Assembly (NCBI RefSeq): GCF_902493215.1
Contig: NZ_CABUOL010000002.1
Span: forward strand, 62,001-126,000
Direction: 5' to 3'
DNA length: 64,000 nt
Source of the DNA: an uncultured Mediterranea sp.
GTDB taxonomy: Bacteria > Bacteroidota > Bacteroidia > Bacteroidales > Bacteroidaceae
Below, piece by piece: positions 17,625 through 26,243 of the stretch. Position 1 is the first letter of the stretch. Each line of letters starts with the position of its first letter. The position numbers were made by a program, and so were the translations under genes. Under the pieces are notes generated by a model. The model was not told where the DNA came from. It was given only the letters and a program-made list of their open reading frames with translations, and did not search any database.

Positions 17625-17698
17625 TGGAGCATAGCGGACTCGAACCGCTCACCTCGACACTGCCAGTGTCGCGCTCTAGCCAGATGAGCTAATACCCC
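17625..17698 (-). tRNA. tRNA-Ala (anticodon GGC)
   Basis: A 74-nt cloverleaf on the minus strand: acceptor GGGGTAT/ATGCTCC, anticodon stem CGACA/TGTCG holding CTGGCAG (anticodon GGC), T arm AGCGG-TTCGAGT-CCGCT, discriminator A. The 3' CCA is not encoded. Its promoter box is at 17740-17747 and its terminator at 17586-17621. Confidence 0.96.
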
Positions 17699-17739
17699 AG
17701 AATGTAAACGTTTGCACCGTGGCTTTCGTTTTGATGGCG

Positions 17740-17747
17740 CAAAGATA
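17740..17747 (-). promoter_or_regulatory. -7 promoter box for tRNA-Ala
   Basis: TATCTTTG on the minus strand, upstream of tRNA-Ala and divergent from the DUF4286 promoter only 23 bases away. Confidence 0.65.
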
Positions 17748-17770
17748 ATGCATATTTCTGAAATAATTGC

Positions 17771-17778
17771 TATGTTTG
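17771..17778 (+). promoter_or_regulatory. -7 promoter box for the DUF4286-ruvC unit
   Basis: TATGTTTG, 32 bases before the ATG at 17811. Confidence 0.55.
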
Positions 17779-17810
17779 CAGAAAAAAATAACGAAATAAC
17801 GAAAAAAACT

Positions 17811-18116
17811 ATGTTGGTCTACAATACAACCTATCATGTGGAAGACGGACAGGAGAAATATTTCCTCATCTGGATGAAGGAATTCTACCTGCCCGAAGTC
17901 GAGAAAGAGGGTACGTTGCACGCTCCGCGCATCTTGCGCATCCTGAGCCATCGCGAGGAGGGCAGTTCCTGCTATTCCGTCCAGTTCGAGGTCGAAAGTT
18001 CGGCCCTGCTCCATCGCTGGCACCGCGAACAGGGAGTGAAGCTCAACGAGGAGCTGCTCCGCATCTTCAAGGACAAGGTGGTGGGATTTCCCACGTTGAT
18101 GGAGGAGGTAGAGTGA
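17811..18116 (+). CDS. DUF4286 family protein
   Basis: A 101-residue cytoplasmic protein beginning MLVYNTTYHVEDGQEKYFL and resembling the DUF4286 family, whose function is unknown. The fold looks like a small alpha/beta domain with alternating hydrophobic strands (SCYSVQFEVES). I chose the ATG at 17811 because the promoter box lies just before it and in-frame upstream sequence would overlap that box. It ends inside the ruvC start (GTGA overlap), so the two proteins are made together; a link to recombination is possible but unproven. Confidence 0.82.
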   Translation: MLVYNTTYHVEDGQEKYFLIWMKEFYLPEVEKEGTLHAPRILRILSHREEGSSCYSVQFEVESSALLHRWHREQGVKLNEELLRIFKDKVVGFPTLMEEVE

Positions 18117-18679
18117 TAACGCCGGTCAAGGAGAAGATTATCCTGGGCATCGACCCGGGTACCAACCTTATGGGCTACGGTGTGTTGCGCGTCACGGGTA
18201 CCAAGCCCGAGATGGTGGCCATGGGCGTCATCGACCTGCGCCGCGTGGGCGACACCTACCTCAAGCTGAAGCACATCTACCAACGCGTGCTGGGCATCAT
18301 CGACAGCTACCTGCCCGACGAGCTGGCCATCGAAGCCCCCTTCTTCGGCAAGAACGTTCAGTCCATGCTCAAGCTGGGGCGGGCGCAGGGAGTGGCCATG
18401 GCCGCCGCCCTGAGTCGCGACATCCCCATCACGGAGTATGCGCCGCTCAAGATCAAGATGGCCATTACCGGCAACGGACAGGCCTCGAAGGAGCAGGTGG
18501 CCGACATGCTCCAGCGCATGCTCCGTCTGGACAAGACCGACATGCCCACTTTCATGGACGCCACCGACGCGCTGGGGGCTGCCTACTGCCACTACCTGCA
18601 GATGGGGCGCCCCGCGGTGGACAAGGCCTACCGCGGATGGAAGGATTTCATCGCCAAAAATCCCGACAAGGTGCGTTGA
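18113..18679 (+). CDS. ruvC: Holliday junction endonuclease RuvC
   Basis: A 188-residue resolvase that cuts four-way DNA junctions with RuvAB. The catalytic acidic residues sit in GIDPGTNLMGYG (first Asp), LAIEAPFFGKN (Glu) and the C-terminal FMDATDALGAAYCH (Asp pair), the normal RNase H-like arrangement. The start is GTG at 18113, overlapping the DUF4286 stop by 4 bases. The stop codon lies inside the first unit of a 14-bp tandem repeat (18674-18708). Confidence 0.95.
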   Translation: MITPVKEKIILGIDPGTNLMGYGVLRVTGTKPEMVAMGVIDLRRVGDTYLKLKHIYQRVLGIIDSYLPDELAIEAPFFGKNVQSMLKLGRAQGVAMAAALSRDIPITEYAPLKIKMAITGNGQASKEQVADMLQRMLRLDKTDMPTFMDATDALGAAYCHYLQMGRPAVDKAYRGWKDFIAKNPDKVR

Positions 18680-18708
18680 GAGTGGAGAGTTGAGAGTGGA
18701 GAGTTGAG
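18674..18708. repeat. 14-bp tandem repeat overlapping the ruvC stop codon
   Basis: GTTGAGAGTGGAGA is repeated exactly twice (18674-18687, 18688-18701) plus a half unit. The ruvC TGA is part of the first unit. It is followed by an AT-only stretch (18711-18735) before pulA. Confidence 0.85.
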
Positions 18709-18741
18709 AAGATATATATAATATAAATATAGATATAAGCC

Positions 18742-20739
18742 ATGAAACTGAATGATTTGGTCATTTTGGGTGTGGCGGTGACGACGGCCGCCAGTTGTGC
18801 GCCCACCAAGAACGAATATGCTTCCTACGAACTTTATCCAGTGCGTTCGGGCAGCTTGGCCGAGATGGAGTATGCCCCCGACGGTATCCGCTTCTCCCTT
18901 TGGGCACCGACGGCCGATGAAGTGCGCCTCATGCTCTACAACGAGGGTGAGGGCGGACATGCCTACCGCACCGTTGCCATGGAGGCGGGTGAGGAAGGCG
19001 TGTGGCACACCACTGTCTCCGAGGATCTGCTGGGCAAGTTCTATACCTTCAATGTCAAGATAGACGACCGCTGGCTGGGCGATACGCCCGGCATCTTTGC
19101 CAAGGCCGTCGGTGTGAACGGCCAGCGTGCCGCCGTCATCGACCTCCGCACTACCGATCCCGAAGGTTGGGCCGACGACCGCCGTCCGCCTCTCCGTTCG
19201 GCCGCCGACGTGGTGATTTACGAGATGCACCACCGCGACTTCTCCGTGTCGCCCGCCTCGGGTATTGAGCACAAGGGCAAGTTCCTGGCCCTGACTGAAG
19301 AGGGCACCCGCTCGCCCGAAGGCCTGGCCACGGGCATCGACCACCTGCGTGAGCTGGGCGTGACGCACGTCCACCTGCTGCCCTCGTACGACTATGCTTC
19401 GGTCGACGAAACCCGCCTCGACGACAACCAGTACAACTGGGGCTACGACCCGCAGAACTATAACGTGCCCGACGGCTCCTATTCGACCGACCCCTACCGC
19501 CCCGACGTGCGCATCCGCGAGTTCAAGCAGATGGTGCAGGCGCTTCACAAGGCCGGCATCCGTGTCATCCTTGATGTGGTCTATAACCATACGTTCAACA
19601 TCGAGGGCAGCAACTTCGAGCGCACCGCCCCCGGTTACTTCTACCGCCAGCGCCCCGACGGCACCTATGCCGACGCCTCGGCCTGCGGCAACGAGACGGC
19701 CAGCGACCGCCCCATGATGCGCAAGTACATCATTGAGTCCGTGCTCCACTGGGCGCGCGAGTACCACATCGACGGCTTCCGCTTCGACCTGATGGGCATC
19801 CACGACATCGAGACCATGAACCAGGTGCGTGCCGCCCTGACGGCCGTCGACCCCTCCATCATCGTCTACGGCGAGGGATGGGCCGCCCAGGCACCCCAGC
19901 TTCCACAAGACTCGCTGGCCATGAAGGCCAACACCTACCGCATGCCGGGCATTGCCGCCTTCAGCGACGAGATGCGCGACGCCCTCCGCGGCCCCTTCAA
20001 CGACAACAAGCAGGGAGCCTTCCTGGCAGGCCTGCCGGGCGGTGAGGAGAGCATCAAGTTTGGCATCGTGGGTGCCGTGCAGCATCCGCAGGTGTGCAAC
20101 GACTCCGTCAACTACAGCCAGGCGCCCTGGGCGGCCGAACCTGTGCAGATGATCAGCTACGTGTCGTGCCACGACGACATGTGCCTCGTCGACCGCCTGC
20201 GTGCCAGCATCCCCGGCATCAAGGACGACGAGGTGGCCCGCCTCGACAAGCTGGCCCAGACGGCCGTCTTCACCTCGCAGGGCATCCCCTTTATCTATGC
20301 CGGCGAGGAGGTGATGCGCGACAAGAAGGGAGTGCACAACAGCTACCAGAGTCCCGACTCCATCAACGCCATCGACTGGAGCCGCAAGGCCCTGCATGCC
20401 GACGTCTTTGCCTACTACAAGGGCCTGATACAGTTGCGCAAGAACCATCCGGCATTCCGTCTGGGTTCGGCCGAGCTGGTGCGCCGCCATCTGGAGTTCC
20501 TGCCTGTCGAGGGCAAGAACCTCGTGGCCTGGCGCCTGAAGGAACATGCCGGCGGCGACAAGTGGGAAGACATCGTGGTGGTGCTCAACTCGCGCCGCGA
20601 GCCTGCCCGTGTGACTGTGCCTCAGGGCAACTACACCGTGGTGTGCCGTGACGGCTTCATCAACGAAGGCGGCCTGGCCAAGGTGTCGGGTACCGAGCTT
20701 GTGGTACCTGCCCAGTCGGCCCTCATCGCCTGGAAATAA
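18742..20739 (+). CDS. pulA: Type I pullulanase, predicted lipoprotein
   Basis: A 665-residue GH13 enzyme cleaving alpha-1,6 branches in pullulan and related glucans. A short signal ends in a lipobox-like AASC (Cys19), suggesting membrane anchoring after export. A CBM48-like domain (about 30-130) precedes the barrel. The type I hallmark YNWGYDP is present; GFRFDLMG holds the nucleophile Asp349 and YGEGW the acid/base Glu378; SCHDDM supplies the transition-state stabiliser region. No SusC/SusD or other amylolytic genes are next to it, so it is not part of a visible starch-utilisation locus. The M23 gene follows 40 bases later. Confidence 0.93.
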   Translation: MKLNDLVILGVAVTTAASCAPTKNEYASYELYPVRSGSLAEMEYAPDGIRFSLWAPTADEVRLMLYNEGEGGHAYRTVAMEAGEEGVWHTTVSEDLLGKFYTFNVKIDDRWLGDTPGIFAKAVGVNGQRAAVIDLRTTDPEGWADDRRPPLRSAADVVIYEMHHRDFSVSPASGIEHKGKFLALTEEGTRSPEGLATGIDHLRELGVTHVHLLPSYDYASVDETRLDDNQYNWGYDPQNYNVPDGSYSTDPYRPDVRIREFKQMVQALHKAGIRVILDVVYNHTFNIEGSNFERTAPGYFYRQRPDGTYADASACGNETASDRPMMRKYIIESVLHWAREYHIDGFRFDLMGIHDIETMNQVRAALTAVDPSIIVYGEGWAAQAPQLPQDSLAMKANTYRMPGIAAFSDEMRDALRGPFNDNKQGAFLAGLPGGEESIKFGIVGAVQHPQVCNDSVNYSQAPWAAEPVQMISYVSCHDDMCLVDRLRASIPGIKDDEVARLDKLAQTAVFTSQGIPFIYAGEEVMRDKKGVHNSYQSPDSINAIDWSRKALHADVFAYYKGLIQLRKNHPAFRLGSAELVRRHLEFLPVEGKNLVAWRLKEHAGGDKWEDIVVVLNSRREPARVTVPQGNYTVVCRDGFINEGGLAKVSGTELVVPAQSALIAWK

Positions 20740-20779
20740 TTCTCAATTATCCATTCTCACTTTTTCAATTAAAAAAGAA

Positions 20780-22102
20780 GTGTTCAAGTTCAGCAACAAG
20801 AAATTATGGCTGGTAGCCCTGCCCCTGTTTGCGGCGGCAGTGGCTGCCCTGCTCTTCCTGCCCACCTATCGGGCAGGGGAGGGCGACCTCGACGAAGTGG
20901 CCGTCACTGATTCGGCCGACGTGCAGGAAATGGTCTACGAATATGGCATTCCCGCCGACCGCTACTGCGTGCAGTACGGCATCGTGCAGCCCAGCCAGAG
21001 CCTGGGCTCCATTCTGGGCGAGCACGGCGTGTCTACGGGCACGGTACACCGCTTGGGCGAGAAGGCTCGCGGCGTGTTCGACGTGCGCCGCATCCGTAGC
21101 GGGCAGGCCTATGCCCTGTTCTTCAGCAAGCGCGACAGCCTGGCGCCCCCGCGCTTCTTCGTCTACGAGGAAGACCCCAAGTCGTACGTCGTCTTCGACC
21201 TGCGCGGCGACCTGGCCGTGAGCCGTGGCGAGAACCCCGCCGAGTGGCGCACGCAGACGGTCTGCGGACGGGTAGAATCGTCGCTCTGGGTGGCTATGCA
21301 AGGCTGCAACACGTCGCCCCTGCTGGCCGTCACCCTGTCGCACATCTTCGGGTGGACCATCGACTTCTTCGGCCTGCAGAAGGAAGACGAGTTCCGCGTC
21401 ATCTACGAGCAGGAGTATGTGGACGGCAAGGCGCTCGACAACTTCCACGTCCTGGCCGCCTCGTTCCGCGCCTCGGACAGCACCTATTATGCCATCCCCT
21501 TCGTGCAGGACGGCGAGGAGCTCTACTACAACGAGCGGGGCAACAGCCTCGAGGGCGCTTTCCTGAAGGCGCCGCTCGACTTCTACCGCATCTCCTCGCG
21601 CTTCACCGGCAGCCGCTATCACCCCGTGCTGAAGCGCTACCGTGCCCACCACGGTGTGGACTACGCCGCCCCCACAGGCACTCCCGTCTATGCCATCGGA
21701 AGCGGCAAGGTCATCGCCAAGGCCTATCAGGCGGGCGGCGGAGGCAACTACGTGAAGATACGCCACAACAGCACCTACACCACCACCTACATGCACCTGT
21801 CGCGTTTTGCCAAGGGGCTGAAGGTGGGCGACGCGGTGAAGCAGAAGCAAGTCATCGGCTACGTGGGGTCTACTGGCCTCTCTACGGGACCCCACCTCGA
21901 CTTCCGCGTCTATGAGAACGGGCGCCCCGTCAACCCGCTCACTATCAAGTCGCAACCCAAGAAACCCATCGCTCCAACCCACCGTGTGGCCTTCGGCCAG
22001 CTGTGCGATTCGTTGGTGAAGCGGCTCGCGACCCTCGCTCCCTCCGCTGAACCGGCCGGCACTGACAAAGATACCGTTTCCGTGGTCGGCGGGCAAAAAT
22101 AG
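20780..22102 (+). CDS. M23 family metallopeptidase (LytM-type cell-wall hydrolase)
   Basis: A 440-residue protein with an N-terminal membrane anchor (KKLWLVALPLFAAAVAALLFL), a middle region of about 280 residues with an OapA/LysM-like look (GIVQPSQSLGSILGEHGVS), and a complete C-terminal LytM domain: HHGVDYAAPTGTPVYA supplies the first His and Asp zinc ligands, YMHLSRF the next His and GPHLDFRVY the HxD motif. It should cleave peptidoglycan crosslinks in the periplasm. I chose the GTG at 20780, which begins MFKFSNKK directly before the anchor; the frame upstream overlaps pulA. Terminator at 22183-22220. Confidence 0.88.
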   Translation: MFKFSNKKLWLVALPLFAAAVAALLFLPTYRAGEGDLDEVAVTDSADVQEMVYEYGIPADRYCVQYGIVQPSQSLGSILGEHGVSTGTVHRLGEKARGVFDVRRIRSGQAYALFFSKRDSLAPPRFFVYEEDPKSYVVFDLRGDLAVSRGENPAEWRTQTVCGRVESSLWVAMQGCNTSPLLAVTLSHIFGWTIDFFGLQKEDEFRVIYEQEYVDGKALDNFHVLAASFRASDSTYYAIPFVQDGEELYYNERGNSLEGAFLKAPLDFYRISSRFTGSRYHPVLKRYRAHHGVDYAAPTGTPVYAIGSGKVIAKAYQAGGGGNYVKIRHNSTYTTTYMHLSRFAKGLKVGDAVKQKQVIGYVGSTGLSTGPHLDFRVYENGRPVNPLTIKSQPKKPIAPTHRVAFGQLCDSLVKRLATLAPSAEPAGTDKDTVSVVGGQK

Positions 22103-22182
22103 GGTATTGATATTCGGTGAAAATCTGTTAACGGGACGGGAATCTGATGTTAATTAAACTAATGCATTGATTTCCTGATAGG

Positions 22183-22220
22183 AAAGCACCGCTTTTGCAT
22201 GTGCAGGGCGGTGCTTTTCT
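22183..22220 (+). terminator. Intrinsic terminator after the M23 peptidase gene
   Basis: AAAGCACCGC pairs exactly with GCGGTGCTTT around a 15-base loop and is followed by a short T-rich tail. Confidence 0.85.
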
Positions 22221-22346
22221 TATTCGTGCGCGGCGCGCGGTTCCCCATGTTTTATTATGCGCTTTGCTGGCGGTCGTTTTTTGAGGATTTTGCAGGATGG
22301 ATTTTGTGTGCCTACTGAACTTTGGAAAAGACACATGAGGCGTGAC

Positions 22347-22530
22347 GTGTGACAATTGTGACAAATGACAATTAGCAAAACTGTCACGCCAAAATGCGGA
22401 AAAGAAAATTAATACTATATATATTATATATAAATATATAATATATATAGTATTAAAATATTTAACACTTTCTTCCGGGTTCAGTCAAAAAGTCGATTTT
22501 ACTAATTGTCATTTGTCACAATTGTCACAC
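22347..22530. repeat. Nested inverted repeat: perfect 29-bp arms around a 20-bp AT palindrome
   Basis: The outer arms 22347-22375 and 22502-22530 are exact reverse complements over 29 bases. Each contains several GTGAC words (GTGTGACAATTGTGAC). Nearly concentric inside is a perfect 20-base AT-only palindrome, 22411-22430 with 22435-22454, around the four-base loop TAAA. Pairing continues loosely beyond the outer arms (another GTGAC/GTCAC pair with one bulged base). Confidence 0.95.
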
Positions 22531-22656
22531 TGTCACATTTTCGAATCCGATTTTTCGGCTCTTCATTCGTCCGCTTGCTGGAAACTATTTGTCGGACAAG
22601 GACAACATCGTAAGTGAAAATGTCGTATCTTCGCACCGTGAACGCAACAGAATGAT

Positions 22657-24186
22657 ATGGAAACGAACGGACAACAAACAATATGCCTCACCGCCGGCGT
22701 AGCCCGCCTGCCGCAGGTGAGGCTGGCCGAAGCGGCTACGGTGACGCTTGGCGCAGACGAACACATCGCCATCATGGGCCCCAACGGCGCGGGCAAAACG
22801 CTGCTGGCCGACCTGCTGACGGGCAAATATCCGCTGGGCGAGGGTACGCTGGTGTACGATTTCCATCCTTCGGCTTCGGCCTCGGCCTACGACAACATCC
22901 GCACCATCGCCTTCCGCGACACCTACGGGAGCGCCGATGCCAACTACTACTACCAGCAGCGCTGGAACGCCCACGACCAGGACGAGGCGCCCACCGTGCG
23001 CCAGCAGCTAGGCCCTGTAAGGGACGAGGAACGGCGCCGGCACCTCTTCGACCTCTTCGGGCTGGAGCCGCTCATGGACAAGAAAATCATCCTGCTGAGC
23101 AGCGGCGAGCTGCGCAAGTTCCAGCTGGCCAAGGCCTTGCTCACCCAGCCCCGCGTGCTGGTGATGGACAACCCCTTTATTGGCCTCGACGCCGACACGC
23201 GCCGGCTGCTGGCCGACCTGCTGGAGCGTATCGCCCGCACGGGCACTGTACAGCTGGTGCTGGTACTCTCGATGCTCGACGACGTGCCCCCGTTCATCAC
23301 CCACGTGGTGCCCGTGGAGGGGCGGCGCGTGGGCCGCAAGCAGACGAGGGACGAGTATCTGGCCGCCTTCCGCCGGGCCGACGCGGCACAGGCTGAGAAG
23401 TTCCGACCGGCGCTCGACGCCCTGCAACGGCGCGTCCTCGACCTGCCCTACACGCACGCCAACTACGACTCGGCCGAGGTGGTGCGCCTCAACGGCGTGA
23501 GCATCCGCTACGGCGACCGTACCATCCTGCGCGACCTCGACTGGACGGTGCGCCGCGGCGAGAAGTGGGCCCTGAGCGGCGAGAACGGGGCGGGCAAGTC
23601 CACCCTGCTGAGCCTCGTCTGCGCCGACAATCCCCAGTCGTATGCCTGCGACATCCGCCTCTTCGGACGCAAGCGCGGCTCGGGCGAGAGCATCTGGGAA
23701 ATCAAGAAGCACATCGGCTACGTCAGCCCCGAGATGCACCGCGCCTACCTGAAGAACCTGCCCGCGGTGGAGATTGTGGCCAGCGGCCTGCACGACAGCA
23801 TCGGCCTCTACAAGCGTCCGCGCCCCGAGGAGCTGGACGTGTGCGCGGAGTGGATGGACATCTTCGGCGTGGGCAGCCTGCGCGACCGTCCCTTCCTCCA
23901 GCTGAGCAGCGGCGAGCAGCGCCTGTGCCTGCTGGCGCGCGCCTTCGTCAAGGACCCCGAACTGCTCATCCTGGACGAACCCCTGCACGGCCTCGACACG
24001 TACAACCGCCGCCGCGTGAAGGCTGTCATCGAGGCCTTCTGCCGCCGCCGCGACAAGACGCTCGTCATGGTGACCCACTATGCCGAAGAGCTGCCTGCCA
24101 CCATCACCCACCGCCTGTTCCTGAAGAAAGTACGTGCGGAAGAGGGGGCAGATGTCTCTGCAATCGGCTGTAACTTAGTGTATTAA
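22657..24186 (+). CDS. Tandem ABC ATP-binding protein, ModF/PhrA-like
   Basis: A 509-residue soluble protein with two fused ABC ATPase domains. Domain 1 has Walker A GPNGAGKT (near residue 40), signature LSSGELRK and Walker B LVMDNPFIGLD; domain 2 has Walker A GENGAGKS (near 310), signature LSSGEQRL and Walker B LLILDEPLHGLD. There is no membrane segment. The layout resembles ModF/PhrA, a duplicated ATPase of unclear role once linked to molybdate uptake or photorepair. In domain 1 the catalytic glutamate after Walker B is asparagine, so only one site may hydrolyse ATP. It is a single gene between the nested-repeat region and the sulfatase gene. Confidence 0.85.
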   Translation: METNGQQTICLTAGVARLPQVRLAEAATVTLGADEHIAIMGPNGAGKTLLADLLTGKYPLGEGTLVYDFHPSASASAYDNIRTIAFRDTYGSADANYYYQQRWNAHDQDEAPTVRQQLGPVRDEERRRHLFDLFGLEPLMDKKIILLSSGELRKFQLAKALLTQPRVLVMDNPFIGLDADTRRLLADLLERIARTGTVQLVLVLSMLDDVPPFITHVVPVEGRRVGRKQTRDEYLAAFRRADAAQAEKFRPALDALQRRVLDLPYTHANYDSAEVVRLNGVSIRYGDRTILRDLDWTVRRGEKWALSGENGAGKSTLLSLVCADNPQSYACDIRLFGRKRGSGESIWEIKKHIGYVSPEMHRAYLKNLPAVEIVASGLHDSIGLYKRPRPEELDVCAEWMDIFGVGSLRDRPFLQLSSGEQRLCLLARAFVKDPELLILDEPLHGLDTYNRRRVKAVIEAFCRRRDKTLVMVTHYAEELPATITHRLFLKKVRAEEGADVSAIGCNLVY

Positions 24187-24238
24187 GTAATTTTCACAAT
24201 CGGGCGCGCGTGATTCCATCCCTTGTGGCGTGCCTGCG

Positions 24239-24270
24239 TTTGGCGGTTTCGGCGGAAACGACTATTTTTG
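24239..24270 (+). promoter_or_regulatory. Promoter (-33 and -7) for the LtaS-like gene
   Basis: TTTG at 24239-24242 and TATTTTTG at 24263-24270 with a 20-base spacer, an excellent Bacteroidales promoter, 37 bases before the ATG. Confidence 0.75.
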
Positions 24271-24307
24271 TAGCCGTCACCCCGTAACCCCAAAACGAAG
24301 AAAAGCA

Positions 24308-26194
24308 ATGAAGGAACGTCTCATCGGCCTGGTCAGGACCTACGTGTTGTTTGTCGTCCTGTTTGTAGTACAGAAACCGCTGTTCATGGCAGTGTATGCA
24401 CGGCTCTATGCCGACGTGGCCTGGACCGACTGGTTGCGGGTCATGTGGCACGGCCTGCCGCTCGACCTCTCACTGGCGGGCTACCTCTCGGCTCTGCCCG
24501 GCCTGCTTTTCATCGCCTCCGTCTGGACGCTGGGACGGGGACTGCACCGCGTGTGGTGCGGCTACTTCGGCTTCGTGGCGGTGCTGATGTCTGTCATCGC
24601 GGTGACCGACGCGGCTCTCTATGCCTACTGGGGCTTCCGGCTGGACGCCACCCCGCTGTTCTACTTCTTCTCTTCGCCACGCGACGCCATGGCCAGCGTC
24701 AGTGTGTGGACGGTGGCAGGCGGCGTGCTGGCCATGCTGGCCTATGCGGCGGTGCTCTACGGCATCTTCCATGCCGTGCTTCTGCGGCGACGTTCGCTGC
24801 TGGGCATGAAGCTGCCCTACCGGCGGCTCACGGTGTCGGCAGTGTTGCTCGTGGCCACGGGGCTGCTCTTCATCCCCATCCGCGGGGGCTTCACCGTGTC
24901 CACCATGAACACGGGCAAGGTCTACTTCAGCAACAACCAGCGGCTCAACCATGCCGCCATCAACCCCGCCTTCAGCCTCATGGAGTCGCTCTCCAAGCAG
25001 AAGGATTTCGGCGCCCAGTACCGCTACCTCGAGCCGGCCGAGGCCGACCGCCGCTTCCAGTCGATGCTCGACCCCCAGGTGCTGGCCCTGCGTGCGGGCG
25101 TACCTGCCGATTCACTCCCCGCCATGCGCCCCGACTCGGCCGGCGTGCTGCTCCGCACGGAGCGCCCCGACGTGGTGCTGGTCATCCTCGAGAGCTTCTC
25201 CTCGCACCTCATGGCTTCGCTGGGCGGACGGGCGGACGTGGCCGTGAACCTCGACTCGCTGGCCGCTACGGGCGTGCTCTTCACCCGCCTGCATGCCAAC
25301 AGCTTCCGCACCGACCGCGGGCTGGTGTCCATCCTGAGCGGCTATCCCGCCCAGCCCACAACGAGCCTCATGAAATATCCGCGCAAGTCGCAACAGGTGC
25401 CTGCGCTGGCCGGTGCCCTGCGGCAGGCGGGCTATGACGCGAAATACTACTACGGCGGCGATGCCGATTTCACCAACATGCGCTCCTACCTGATGTCGTC
25501 GGGCTTCAGTTCGATTGTGGCCGACAGGGACTTCCCCCTGACCGACCGCCTGAGCAAGTGGGGCGTGCACGACCACCTCGTGTTCCGCCGCCTGCTGGAC
25601 GACCTGCAGGCCGACACCACCCGGGCGCCCCTCTTCCGCGTGCTCCAGACGTCGAGCAGCCACGAGCCCTTCGAGGTGCCCTACCGCCGCCTGGCCAATG
25701 ACCGCCTCAACGCCTTTGCCTATACGGACAGCTGCGTGGGCGACTTCGTGCGCCGCTTCCGTGAGTCGCCCCGCTGGGAGCGCACGCTTCTCGTCTTCGT
25801 GCCCGACCATCTGGGCGCCTGGCCCGAGGACGTGGACAACCTCTCGTTCGACCGCTACCGCATCCCCCTGCTGCTGGCCGGAGGTGCCGTGAAGGGGCCG
25901 CGACGCATCGATGTCTGCGGTTCGCAACAGGACCTGGCCGCCACCCTGCTGGCCCAGCTGGGCTTGCCCCACGGCCAGTTCACCTTCAGCAAGGACCTGA
26001 TGAACCCCGCCGCCCCCCACTTTGCCTTCTTCACCTTCCCCGACGCCTTCGGGCTCCAATGGGACGACGGGCAGGTGGTGTTCGACAACCAGGCCGGCCG
26101 CCTTGTCTCCAGCCAGGGCACGGAGGCCGACGAGATGCTCCGCTCGGGCAAGGCCTACTTGCAGAAGCTCTACGACGACCTGGCGCGCCTGTGA
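24308..26194 (+). CDS. LTA synthase family sulfatase-fold membrane enzyme
   Basis: A 628-residue inner-membrane protein. Five hydrophobic segments fill about residues 1-200, followed by a periplasmic sulfatase-type domain: VVLVILESFSS holds the metal-binding Glu, NSFRTDRGLVSIL contains the likely nucleophile Thr, KYYYGGDADFTN and VFVPDHLG complete the site. This is the layout of LtaS-type phosphoglycerol transferases. In a Gram-negative the product will not be lipoteichoic acid; transfer of a phospholipid head group to an envelope glycan or lipid is likelier, but this is inference. The PAP2 gene follows 49 bases later and may recycle the lipid product. I chose the start after the promoter at 24239-24270. 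Confidence 0.87.
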   Translation: MKERLIGLVRTYVLFVVLFVVQKPLFMAVYARLYADVAWTDWLRVMWHGLPLDLSLAGYLSALPGLLFIASVWTLGRGLHRVWCGYFGFVAVLMSVIAVTDAALYAYWGFRLDATPLFYFFSSPRDAMASVSVWTVAGGVLAMLAYAAVLYGIFHAVLLRRRSLLGMKLPYRRLTVSAVLLVATGLLFIPIRGGFTVSTMNTGKVYFSNNQRLNHAAINPAFSLMESLSKQKDFGAQYRYLEPAEADRRFQSMLDPQVLALRAGVPADSLPAMRPDSAGVLLRTERPDVVLVILESFSSHLMASLGGRADVAVNLDSLAATGVLFTRLHANSFRTDRGLVSILSGYPAQPTTSLMKYPRKSQQVPALAGALRQAGYDAKYYYGGDADFTNMRSYLMSSGFSSIVADRDFPLTDRLSKWGVHDHLVFRRLLDDLQADTTRAPLFRVLQTSSSHEPFEVPYRRLANDRLNAFAYTDSCVGDFVRRFRESPRWERTLLVFVPDHLGAWPEDVDNLSFDRYRIPLLLAGGAVKGPRRIDVCGSQQDLAATLLAQLGLPHGQFTFSKDLMNPAAPHFAFFTFPDAFGLQWDDGQVVFDNQAGRLVSSQGTEADEMLRSGKAYLQKLYDDLARL

Positions 26195-26243
26195 TGGATA
26201 AAGTCTCCTGATTTCTTGATACACACTTAAAAAACATACGATT

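Larger units (their letters stand above)
22103..22656. other. 554-bp intergenic region with terminator and nested inverted repeats
   Basis: No convincing gene. It holds the M23 terminator (22183-22220), a mixed stretch with no recognisable feature (22221-22346), a 184-bp nested inverted-repeat structure (22347-22530), and a possible variant -7 box TATCTTCG at 22626-22633 for the downstream ABC gene. Confidence 0.8.

Noticed and set aside
18628..20547. A 639-codon minus-strand open frame opposite pulA
   Set aside because: It is a shadow of the GC-rich pullulanase gene; the protein is Val/His/Leu-rich and patternless, while the plus strand carries all GH13 motifs.
24308..26194. True lipoteichoic acid synthesis
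   Set aside because: All other features point to a Gram-negative Bacteroidales, so only the enzyme fold is claimed, not the product.
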